The notes below the pieces were generated by a model, which was not told the origin of the DNA, ran no database searches, and saw only the letters and a program-made list of their open reading frames with translations. A program made the position numbers and the translations under genes. Shown here one piece after another: positions 13,701 to 23,750 of a stretch of 64,000 nucleotides of DNA. The number at the start of each line of letters is the position of its first letter. Position 1 is the stretch's first letter. The stretch is from Marchantia polymorpha subsp. ruderalis. Its lineage: Eukaryota > Streptophyta > Marchantiopsida > Marchantiales > Marchantiaceae. The DNA is taken from the NCBI GenBank assembly GCA_037833965.1, contig AP031351.1, positions 28,780,501 to 28,844,500 on the forward strand. Direction: 5' to 3'.

Positions 13701-14452
13701 CGAGGATACGTAGACCTGAATTGACAAGACGAATGAAATATTCTTGTTGATTTTAGCAGACCAAGAAGGACTGCGGGGATAGCTGCAACACAATGATGCC
13801 TTCCCCAGTCACCAGATGTCATGACTCGGGCTTAACATAAAATGAAAGCTCGATTCTATGACATTACCAGACGAACGAAAGGAGAAACAATACCCTGACC
13901 GTGAACTGGTTCATCGCAAATACAATTCCTGGAAACAACTCGTTCTTTCGAGCAGGCCATTATCTTCTCGAGAAACGTTCTGTCAAAAGGTTTCTTTAGT
14001 GACGGAAGGGATGAATGCTTCCTCTACATCTTTCGATCGAAATCTGCCAATTCCCTTGCAGTTGGTCCCGAAGCCATCAGGACCATCATCAAGACAGCTC
14101 AGTTACAGTACAGCAGTGCCATGAGTGTTCGATTCCCGTAACCAGACAAGGACACATCTTTCCGGCATAATAAGTACGCAGATATGGACAAACTTGCTGT
14201 TTCGAATGGCCTGTTCGGATTACAATCTCCTCCGTGCTCAACGCAATAATTTAGGTTTGGGTTCTTGGGGCCGTACGTCTAGGGTTTCGTTGGCCTCCAC
14301 AGCAGAGCATACTCTGTCGCAAAATTCTTATGACGTTTCTGTGCAGGTGCTGATGAAGTCGAGATCTTCCGAAGCTGGTCCAGGTCGGGGGTTTGCAGAT
14401 CGCGACGTTGTTTTCATCCGGTTGAGTTACTGACAATTTCAGTGTTGACTCC
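10750..14452. other. Intergenic region upstream of the F-box pair
   Basis: No gene recognised. A 27-bp direct tandem repeat (two copies, starting 12502 and 12529, with AACCATACT and AGAAGCTTCCTA) sits near further GAAGCTT-rich copies. At 14279-14287 there is a CTAGGGTTT telo-box-like motif about 170 bp before the first F-box start, as is common in plant promoters and leaders. The last few hundred bases are probably promoter and 5' UTR. Confidence 0.45.
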
Positions 14453-15877
14453 ATGGATTGGCGTCCGATGAGCAATCGCGAGGAGAGGGATCCGCAGCTG
14501 ACATTGCACATATTGGAAGGCAACTTCGATGGATTGTGTGTGGGAAGGGTTATGTCAGAGGAGATGGCGGTGGAGATGGATGAGGGATTGTGGAGTCAAT
14601 TGACGGTTGACCTCTTGAGGAAAGTGCTTCTCCGACTGCCTTACGTCAGTCAATTCCGCTTTCGGGCAGTTTGTAAAATCTGGCTCGACATGCTATCTTC
14701 GTCTACCTTTTTGAGAGAGAGTGCAGCGATTCGATCGAGCATCCCGGACACTCCTCCAATCTGCGCGTACGAGTACGAATGTCCAAATCTTTTAGAAAGC
14801 AGCGTGTTACTTCCGACCGAAGGGTTCGAAGAGGTGAGGACGCCCTCGCAGACGCCGCAGCAGGGCGGAGAAGAGCTCGTCCAGAGGCTCCGAGATGCGC
14901 TGCACAGGTCCGCCGGACGCCGGAAGATGCAGAGGATGGATCTCTCCTTCGCACCTTCGTGGATCATGGCGAACAAAATCACGGCGTCGAGAGACGGATT
15001 GATCTGCGCAACCCCTTGCAAAACCTCGAGACTCAAGGGCCCCAAGTCCGCCCACGGAGGGCTTTGTGTCCTGAATCCGTTCACGAGGACCTGGCGGGAG
15101 CTTCCGCCCGTGCCCGATCTGGTCGACGGCAAGACATGGCCATGGGCTCACGAGCTCATGGTCGACAGGGCGTCGCCATCGCACTTCCTCGTGTACGTCA
15201 TTCTCGGTACGATGCACGGCGAGTGGTTCATCTGTCGCTACTCCTCGAAGAACAGCGATTGGGCCATCATTTCAGGAGACACCAAGTCTGCTCCCATAGA
15301 TTGCCGCGACCACTTTTTTGCAGGTGGGTTCCTGTACTCGTGGAAAGTGGATGGCAGTCTCTTGGTTTACAGTTCAGAGGATGGCCATCTCCTGACGAGC
15401 AGCCGGCCAGGGTACCCGGACTTGCCATTCCGAGGTACGGATTTCACAACCATCAGCGTGGAGGTATTAGAACACGAGGGCAGGATTGTTGTAGGCTGGT
15501 CGCTGACCTTGAAGAAGCCGGCCATGCCCATCTTGGGGTTCAGCATGCTGAGTACGGCCATGAAGTGGGAGCAGCTAGTGATTCTGCCAGAGGCCATGAT
15601 GCACAACCGAATCTCGGAGCTCGCCCTGGAGGAGGCCGATCCTGATGTGCCGCCACTGTCATGGGAGCTGGAGGATTACAAGGTGCTCAGCCTCGGGCAC
15701 TTCATCTGCTTTAAACTGACCCACCGGGAAACCTCGCACGATTTCGTTTCTCACAACCTAGTGGGCTTTCACACTCCTTCCCAGACCTGGAAAAGCTTTG
15801 ACTCCAGCTTCCCCCATGTACTAGAGTCCACGGACATCGAGTTTTTTGTTCCTACGTGTTTGCAAGTCCGTCTGTAA
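14453..15877 (+). CDS. F-box protein, upstream member of a tandem pair
   Basis: An uninterrupted 474-residue open frame. The F-box lies at about residues 46-90: LWSQLTVDLLRKVLLRLP, then SQFRFRAVCKIW. Family knowledge: F-box proteins bind SKP1 and bring substrates to SCF ubiquitin ligases. The C-terminal half looks like a kelch/F-box-associated substrate-binding region, with GGLCVLNPFTRTWRELPP near residue 202 and repeated hydrophobic blade-like segments (for example FLYSWKVDGSLLVYS near 292). A distinct N-terminal motif, WRPMSNREERDPQLTLHIL, precedes the F-box and is shared with the second gene, which supports the ATG at 14453; an in-frame stop lies just upstream. No introns. It is a paralogue of the gene at 18837. 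The substrate is unknown. Confidence 0.9.
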   Translation: MDWRPMSNREERDPQLTLHILEGNFDGLCVGRVMSEEMAVEMDEGLWSQLTVDLLRKVLLRLPYVSQFRFRAVCKIWLDMLSSSTFLRESAAIRSSIPDTPPICAYEYECPNLLESSVLLPTEGFEEVRTPSQTPQQGGEELVQRLRDALHRSAGRRKMQRMDLSFAPSWIMANKITASRDGLICATPCKTSRLKGPKSAHGGLCVLNPFTRTWRELPPVPDLVDGKTWPWAHELMVDRASPSHFLVYVILGTMHGEWFICRYSSKNSDWAIISGDTKSAPIDCRDHFFAGGFLYSWKVDGSLLVYSSEDGHLLTSSRPGYPDLPFRGTDFTTISVEVLEHEGRIVVGWSLTLKKPAMPILGFSMLSTAMKWEQLVILPEAMMHNRISELALEEADPDVPPLSWELEDYKVLSLGHFICFKLTHRETSHDFVSHNLVGFHTPSQTWKSFDSSFPHVLESTDIEFFVPTCLQVRL

Positions 15878-16547
15878 AGTGCCCGCGGATCACCAGAATA
15901 AGACCTCGTCTCTGAAAGATGACATCGAGTTCAGCTACGGTCGTCTCTGTTCATAGGGTCCGTGCGTGCACTTTGCATAGAACGACAAATGTCTGGATAA
16001 GAATACGTGTACTCCACTGCGCAATCACACATGCACTAGCTCAGCGTAGATTCGGGCTCAGACGAATTCACCATCGGGAAGTGGTCAACACTTCGGGGGG
16101 CAATTCTGAAAGGTATGTATGTCAGAGGGATAGCACACGGAGAAAACGAGCAGTCCAGAAGGAGATGTCAGAGCGTCTGCAGATTCGTAACCGAAGGCAC
16201 AATTCTCTTCAGCCACGAAGAGGGATGGAGAGAGACTCTCAGAAGCAACAGGTCTGCGGGAATGTTGTAACTCCCATCACTGTGCGCACTGTTTTCCTGT
16301 GCAACCTGGGATCGGTGCCGACATGCCGCGATACCTGTCCGATCTCCACCCCTGCACCCACGAAATAGGTGTTCTGCTGCACCGTACGGAAAAAATGGCC
16401 GCGATCTGTGTTCGACACGCCAGTCGTGGAGTTCCACGCTGGGGCCGTGAGTGTAGCATAATCTGTGATCTCGTTCAGGTGAAATTAGAGCCGACTAATA
16501 CACTCTTGGCTCCGTTGCTGATCCGATCTCGGCTGCAAATACGCCAG

Positions 16548-16579
<32 letters not shown>

Positions 16580-18600
16580 CCATCATCATTCATTCACGCA
16601 CATACACACGCCTCGGCTTATCCTCCCGCCTTCCGAAATCACGGGTCGCCATCTCTCCTAGCGCAAAGCCTCTTTGACGCACCAACACGGGCCAGCAGGC
16701 AACGTCGGCCGGCACCCCTCGGCTGCTGACGTGTATCGCGGGTGGCGAAACACACCCCCCCCCCCCGGGCAGGTCGGCGTAGCCCCGGCCGGCACCGGTA
16801 ACCTATGACCCCTCGACGACGACTACGACGACGACGAATATATGCTTTCTGGAAGGAAGGCGTGGACTAAAGGCCGGTATCAGGCGAAAAGAAGAAAGCT
16901 GAGAAGCATCATGAAAGAAACGTGCTCTCTCTCCAAAACCGAGGCTTCGTTGTAGCGTCGCAGCTTCACCCTTTCCGTGAGGCGATCACAGAAATGGACC
17001 TCTCAGTGGGGCAACTTGCCATACTCACCACCAACATACCTTGGCGGGTGTGCCATGGTCGAGAGAGCTGATGAGTTTCCACCTACTGGTATCTCTCGCA
17101 GCTTCCACTCACTCGCTCGGATCCGCTGACTGACTCGGGTTGCTTTCGCTTTTGTCCTCGGGCGATCGATGAGGTCGACGGAAGTCATTGGATCGAACGT
17201 ATTACTCTCTTACCGACCAGCTTTCTCGTGCAGCGAAGATTTTCTACACCCTTTTCTTTATCGTCTGCGAATTCTCGGAAAGATCTGAGCTGATCACACG
17301 CGAATCACGTTCGCAATATATCACGACCTCTGCCTTCGCATCTCGAACAAAACTAATTGAATCAGCGTACACATGACGCACAGTCCATGCCCATCATCCT
17401 TCACTAGATTCCGGGTTAGACTGGGCTACCTCTATTTCTATCTCGCAGCAGCAGCAGCAGCAGCGTTTGACTAGACTGGGCTTCCATTTTGCCATCGCTC
17501 GAATGGAAAAGCTGGGAGATTACAAGTCCGCGTTTCACAGTGAGTCTCCCTCCCAGATTCCCCCAGCCGCTACATCCGATCCTACATCGTCGATCGCAGG
17601 CCCGGGCGGAATACGACGGACCTGCGTGGAGTATGTCTGAAGGTCCGCCAGGGGAGGCCACGTTTACGGGACCGCGAGCTTTGGCGCTATAAGGTGCCAT
17701 GCTGCTATACGCAGCGCATTTGTGGAGGGCAGTAGATTATAAGACGAGAGAGTGGCGTGATCGGAGTCGACAAGGGTTTACTGGAACTTGACTGCGGGGT
17801 TACTGCAATCGAATGCGAGTCCTGGAGTGCCGAAAGTCCAGATCATCGATTTGGACACACTCGGAAATTCCGCCGTGGATTCAGCCGCGAAGTCGTGGCG
17901 AATTTTAAACGCCTATTGGCAGTGGGGGAAGAATCTCCATGAGTGTGTCCGTGACGATTCACCTAATTCGTCGGGGCCCAAGCCCATCGCTCGCCCTGTA
18001 GCAGTCCTGGAAGCGCTCGTTGACATAAGGTTGGTGGAAGATTCTGAGCTGCCTCGTGTATCCGCAGACCTCTTCCACATGGGCGAGACCGGGGCTCTCT
18101 CGTCTCCGCCCAAGGTCCAATGAGTGCTGACGGGACCTCGCATCCTGTTTGAGATCTGGCATGCGCCGGCCTCTGGCTCAATCTCGCTGTCTCAGGGCTT
18201 CGATGAGCGCAACAATCGTCTCTCTTCGAGCCTGATAGTTTGAGCCAAGCATTGCATTGCATCCATACCCCTCGACTGTTGCGGCCGCAGTCGACATAGA
18301 TCTTATGACGATTTGATTCTTGTTTCTGTTGGATAACCAGAAGCCACATGATTTTCTCCTAGCGATTGTTTCTATTTCCGATTTTTTACCGCCGGAGTAC
18401 CGACCGACCGATGTAGGTAGCACGCAGAGTGCAAGAAAATCCAATGTCCATCATCTGAAGAACAGACCTCCGGCCAGCACTCACTCACAGCGAGCACACC
18501 GAGAGGCTTGGAAGAGCTCGAATTTTTGATTTGGGTTCGTGAAGCGGTGCACGAGACGAGGAGCTGCTGCTGCTGTCGGCGCAGAATTATAAATTTTAAG
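15878..18600. other. Spacer between the two F-box genes
   Basis: About 2.7 kb without a recognised gene. It contains a CT microsatellite (16548-16575), a C homopolymer (about 16755-16766), GAC triplet repeats near 16.8 kb and a CAG run near 17.45 kb. A 111-residue open frame at 17788-18123 (+) is unrecognised and may be chance. The last few hundred bases probably hold the promoter and leader of the second F-box gene. Confidence 0.45.
16548..16575. repeat. CT microsatellite
   Basis: About 14 uninterrupted CT dinucleotides in the spacer between the F-box genes. Confidence 0.95.
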
Positions 18601-18836
18601 CATTTGACATTTGCTTTATGCATTTCGTAAGTTTACTTCGGCCGGAGGAGGAGGAGGAGGCGGAGGAGGCCGCACGAGACTGGTCGCCTTTTCGATCCGT
18701 CGAGAGCTGGAGCTCGTCGCTTCGTCCGCTTTCGAGCAGATTCCTGAAATTCATTCGCATGATTCTCAACTGGAAGAAGCGCTCGTGGTCGCCGAACTCT
18801 CGCCTCATTGCGCTGGTCGTACCGGAGAACGAGCCG

Positions 18837-20354
18837 ATGGATAGCAACTTCATACAAAAGTGGCGTCCTATCAGCAACCTGCAGGAGAGAGATCCACAAT
18901 TGAGACTGCACATCTTGCAGGGGACATTCGACGGCTCGACGCACGAAATCTCGAGGCCCGCGCGAAGGGAGCGGTCCTTCTGCAGCAGCTGGGAGATGGA
19001 CTGTCCCGTGCGGGCCAAACTCAGCAGAGATTTGGTGCGGAGGTCCAGAGCAACCGTGTGGAGCAAGCTGAGCTCGGACCTCGTGCTGTCCGTGCTGCTG
19101 CGACTGCCTTCCAAGAGCCAGTTTCGATTCCACGCCGTGTGCCGCGAGTGGCGCGAGAATTTGTCATCGAGCAAATTCGCCGAGGAAAATGCAGCTCTGA
19201 AAGCATCTGCGGCCGGCCCCGATGTCATCTGCGCGTACGAGTACCTGGGGCCGAATCGTGAGGAGCCCGATGTCTACGGGCCTCAAGATTACATTCCCGA
19301 GGGCGCAGTGGAACTCGCCGACAAGCTGCACGACGCCTTCACGAAGTCGCATCGTCGGAAGATTAATGGCATGGATCTCTCGTTTGCGCCCTCGTGGATC
19401 ATCGGGAACCGAATGACGGCCTGCCGAGACGGGCTGCTGCTCTCGTATTCCAAGACCAGGTGGAGGTGCTCGGGTCCTGCTTCGGCTCACGGAGGCATGT
19501 GTCTCATCAACCCATTCACCAGAACCTTCCGCGAGCTCCCTCCCGTTCCTTTCGCGGATGGCGAGCTGCTATGGACGGATCATGTGATGGTGGAGAGGAT
19601 GTCACCTTCTCACTACAGAGCAGTGGTGCTCATGGGTGCCGGCGATGGCAATCAGTGGTCCGTGTACCAGTTTTCCTCGAAGACGAACGAGTGGACAAGC
19701 ACAGCAGGGGACGTGCCGAAGGAGCTTCCTCTGGATGCAATTGGCCGCAAATTCAGATACCTCTCTCAATCTTACATGTTCACGGAGGATCTGCTGTACT
19801 TGTGGAGAGGCAATGTGAACGGGGATTTGCTCATTCACAGCCTGAAAGATGGAAGCCTGCTGAGCATGTCGCGTGTCGGCTACCCCGAGCTGCCTTCGGA
19901 TACGATGGATTGGCGCTTCCTGAAGGTCCATCTGGTGGAGCATCGAGGAGCAATTTATGGCGGGTGGCTGCTGTCGGGCTGGAGGCCTCGGCCAGGATGT
20001 TTGTTCGGAATCAGCAAACTCGATATGGAAACCATGAAATGGGGCGAGCTGGTGGTCTTGCCACAGGAGACTCTGCAGTGCAGCCTTGGATTCCTTGAGC
20101 TTGCGAAAACAGGTATGGATTACCGGCCACATGACTGGAAATTCTACGAGCATAAGGCGGTGGTTGTGGTGGGCGACTACATCTGTATCAGCATCACCTC
20201 CGATCATGTAAATAAGGGAGTGAATCTGCAGTACGTCGGCGGGTTTCACATTCCTTCCAAGTCTTGGCAGAGTTTCGACTTTCATGATCCGTACGTCTCT
20301 GGAACCCACGAATTCGAGCTCTTCGAACCGAATTGCTTACACGTCCACTTATGA
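18837..20354 (+). CDS. F-box protein, downstream member of the tandem pair
   Basis: An intronless 505-residue frame from the ATG at 18837. The F-box is at about residues 75-118 (VWSKLSSDLVLSVLLRLP, SQFRFHAVCREW). The kelch-like C-terminal region holds GGMCLINPFTRTFRELPP near residue 218. MDLSFAPSWI and TACRDGL match the first gene's MDLSFAPSWI and TASRDGL. Both proteins end on similar sequences (FEPNCLHVHL here, FVPTCLQVRL there). I chose 18837 because the shared motif WRPISNLQERDPQLRLHIL then starts at the same place as in the first gene. The frame is open 73 codons further, to an ATG at 18618, with a poly-Glu run, so a longer form is possible. Relative to the first gene there is an extra basic segment between the N-terminal motif and the F-box (about residues 38-70). 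Role by family: SCF ubiquitin-ligase substrate receptor. Confidence 0.9.
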   Translation: MDSNFIQKWRPISNLQERDPQLRLHILQGTFDGSTHEISRPARRERSFCSSWEMDCPVRAKLSRDLVRRSRATVWSKLSSDLVLSVLLRLPSKSQFRFHAVCREWRENLSSSKFAEENAALKASAAGPDVICAYEYLGPNREEPDVYGPQDYIPEGAVELADKLHDAFTKSHRRKINGMDLSFAPSWIIGNRMTACRDGLLLSYSKTRWRCSGPASAHGGMCLINPFTRTFRELPPVPFADGELLWTDHVMVERMSPSHYRAVVLMGAGDGNQWSVYQFSSKTNEWTSTAGDVPKELPLDAIGRKFRYLSQSYMFTEDLLYLWRGNVNGDLLIHSLKDGSLLSMSRVGYPELPSDTMDWRFLKVHLVEHRGAIYGGWLLSGWRPRPGCLFGISKLDMETMKWGELVVLPQETLQCSLGFLELAKTGMDYRPHDWKFYEHKAVVVVGDYICISITSDHVNKGVNLQYVGGFHIPSKSWQSFDFHDPYVSGTHEFELFEPNCLHVHL

Positions 20355-20985
20355 CGACGGTATCTTGGAGCGAAGGGCCAGGCCTCGATTGGGATCTGGA
20401 ATCCAGCCCAGAACAGAATGACTGTGCTTGTGCTGGTCGAGCGAGCAAATTGTTCCATGTACATTGCAACCTGTAAACCATAGAGACGTAGAAAGCGATG
20501 ACGGAGCGTGGGGAGAGTTCATGTTTATAGAGTACGAATGCTCCCCTCGCTCCCTATGTATATAGGGCGGTCTATTTTCTCGAAGCTGTTCTTCTTGAAC
20601 TGGAAGTTTTTTTTTTTCACATTTCCACGAAAGTCTGTCGGAGGTGGAAGCTCTGAGGTTGGCTCCTGTAGATGGTGATTCTGTTGAGTGACTAGTGCTC
20701 GAATGATAGCTCTCACGCTGTATCTAAACTCCAATTCACCATCATCGAAGAAGAGGAAATCCTTTGCAAGGCCCTCTTTCCACTTCAAGTCCTCTTTGTA
20801 GTTGTAGATCGACATGTGGCGGTACCTTATACATAAATCTGGTCCAGGAATTGCTTCTGAAACCTTGTTCTGATTTGCAAATGTATGTCGTTGTCCGACG
20901 TCCAAGAGCTTGACAATCGGTGACGGGCCTTCGTGTCAGTGTCGTGGATTACATTTCCTGTTTCATATCATCCGATCATCAATGG
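20355..20985. other. Downstream region of the second F-box gene
   Basis: Probable 3' UTR and spacer. A minus-strand frame of 126 residues (20525-20905) is open, but it matches no family I know and may be chance. Confidence 0.35.
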
Positions 20986-20990
20986 CACTC

Positions 20991-21460
20991 ACCCTGACAC
21001 GACTCGAAACCATGTGATTGCCCAGGGTCACAGTGGAACCGACTCGAGCCTACTGCGGTTTATTCTCCTCTGACACTACTTGAAACCATGTGATTGCCCA
21101 TGGTCACAGTGGAACCGACTCGAGCCTACTGTGGTTCATTCTCCTCGGCCACAACTTGAAACCATGTGATTGCCCATGGTCACAGTGGAACCGACTCGAG
21201 CCTACTGTGGTTCACTCTCCTCTGACACAACTTGAAACCATGTGATTGCCCATGGTCACAGTGGAACCGACTCGAGCCTACTGTGGTTCACTCTCCTCTG
21301 ACACAACTTGAAACCATGTGATTGCCCATGGTCACAGTGGAACCGACTCGAGCCTACTGTGGTTCATTCTCCTCGGCCACAACTTGAAACCAGGTGATTG
21401 ACCGCGGTAAAAGTTGAACGAACTCAAGCCTGCTGTAGTTCATTCATTTATCGGGAACTG
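20991..21460. repeat. 76-bp tandem repeat, about six copies
   Basis: The marker GAAACCATGTGATTGCC recurs with starts at 21006, 21082, 21158, 21234 and 21310, exactly 76 bp apart, and a diverged copy starts at 21386. Inner copies are almost identical and the first and last are more diverged. Each unit has a TGTGA element and a TCACA element flanking a CCATGG core, followed by ACCGACTCGAGCCTACTGTGG. It lies about 640 bp past the second F-box stop. Confidence 0.95.
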
Positions 21461-23750
21461 AAAGAATTTGCTTGGGCTGGAAGCAATCTTCAGGTCAGCT
21501 CTTCAAATTGCGGGAGTGGACTTCTGAACCCCGTACCGAAGGTACAGTGGTACCATGCAGGTGTTGATGGCGCGCAGCCTTGTTCTGTAACGAACTCTGC
21601 TTTGTTTTGTTAGTTATGGCCCATGACTACATATATGATATATGTAGCCCATAACTTATGGGCGACATCGAGAGTGACCGAGACGTGAAAAATGAAGAGT
21701 TGAGGTGAGGCCATTTGAAGGGAGCAAGCAGCCACGAAGCCCTCACGAAGACACGAGCAAACATGTCTGGCTCCACACACCAGAAATTTGTGAGTTCCCC
21801 ATGTCCGTGTGTACGGAGCCGGAGGTACAAGGTACGTATGATATCATGAATGGATGTCACATGCCGTCTCGGATAGGTTGGGAGAATATTGTTTTGTAAC
21901 ATAATCTGCAATAGGACGTTCTGTATTCTGCAAAGAAAATATTTAATATAAGATAATAAAACATAAACGTCTCTGCAGAGTCACCATGATTCCAAACAAA
22001 ACTTACCATGTTTTGATTTGTGTCAAGTAGTTTATAGAATAATAGCTTTTGGGAGATGATCCATACAAGATTTTCATGATTCTTTAACAAAATAAAAATT
22101 TTAATATAGTTATCAATAGCAATTTTCAAAGAATTATCTTATAGGAAAAATATTCAAAAAAGAATTCTTGTTTAAAGATATCTTCATATTTTTTTTCTAA
22201 TTTAATAACTCTTAGTGCATTTTCATCAAGTATATCATGACAAAATTATTCAATTATTCAATATCTTCTCAATTGTAACAAGTTTGAATACTGTCTAATA
22301 CCATACAAAATATTATATACAAAGTATTTTATATATCTTTATTTTAGTAAAAAAATTGCATATATAAATCTTATTTAAAAAAATAGATTCATATTAATAA
22401 AATAACATTACAAGTATTGAATCGTAATACATTTGAAATAGCACTTTAAAAGATTATGTGATGTCATACTTGCATAACACAAAACATTTGTTCGTATCCA
22501 ACATAATTAGGTTTTCTTGATGTCACAATGCATCATACTGTCATCCATGATTCAATACGACAATTGGGTTAATTACAGCCTGCTTCTGGATTAATTACAA
22601 CCGCTGTAGGCACAATATCCCAGCAGATGGCTGGGATAATAATTTTCTCAATCTTATTGATAGAGTTTCGAGTATCTCTAGAAAAATATGAACTCTTTTT
22701 CGTCCATAACATTTCATTGTCATCATAATGAATCGTTTGAATATCAAAACTTTTAAAAGCAAATTAATATGTTTAACAGCTTAGACATTGTGGAAGTTTC
22801 ATTAGTAACTTTCATTTGACTTTTAATATTTTAATTTTAATTCTTGTACATCGTTTGTGATATGGTTTTGAATCTCATTAGCATTTTTTTTAATCAAATA
22901 TCTATTTTAATTGTACGGAAAATTTTCTTTGTACGACATCAGTAACACCAAGATGATACATCTAATTCTCAATAATTTGTTCTTGTCAAAATATGAGTTT
23001 AAATTCATAAAAAAAAAGTGTTACTTTCAATCACAAGTGATATAATCCCAATAGTCTAGAATTGTCAACGTCACTTGTGTATAAAATTAATACAAATTCT
23101 TGTAGATATGGAAAAAAAATTAAACAAACAAATATTATAGAATGATTTTCATCAACTACGGTTTTAGGCATCGAGTGAGTTGATATATAAAAAAATTGGT
23201 TATACTTATAAGAGAATGAAATTTCAAATAATATATGATATTGATAATATCAGATAAAAATCTATGTAATGTATCAGATTAGTACAGATTATTAGACACA
23301 TTCTCCAATATTTTTTGGTTGAGAATATTTAATACAAACTCTTTTGCAACGTATAAATTATAATGTATACATTCTATACACATAGACTTGAAAATTTGAT
23401 GTAATCTCTTTGCAATCTCACATATTTGTAATCTCTTTGTAATGTGTACATTATGTAAAACTTTGTCAATCATATACCGCACCTGAGACATGAAAAAGTA
23501 AATAGAAGGAACTGTGTATGTGAGATTTGGAGTTCATTGTGAAATACAAGATGATTGTGCGTCGTATAATCATGCTCGGCGTACCACGATTTTGATAGAT
23601 CACATGGATGCATAAAATCTTGTGGCAATTTCTAAACCAGATAGCAAACGTCGAAATCCTTAGATACTACATAATTGAATGATGACAGAGAAATGATTAT
23701 TAATTACACATAAATAGGTCAGAGACCCGATAGATTTTAGCTCTGAGTGA
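21461..23750. other. AT-rich non-coding stretch
   Basis: No gene recognised. It becomes strongly AT-rich after 21.9 kb. Small hairpins are visible, for example CTACATATA/TATATGTAG at 21627-21647 and ATCCCAGC/GCTGGGAT at 22617-22637. Confidence 0.5.

Noticed and set aside
14650-15645. Frames of 160, 136 and 288 residues within the first F-box gene
   Set aside because: Antisense or shifted shadows of the F-box frame, caused by its high GC content.
18596-20309. Frames of 210, 166, 235 and 234 residues over the second F-box gene
   Set aside because: Shadows of the real frame. The antisense resemblance between the two loci simply reflects the paralogy of the sense genes.
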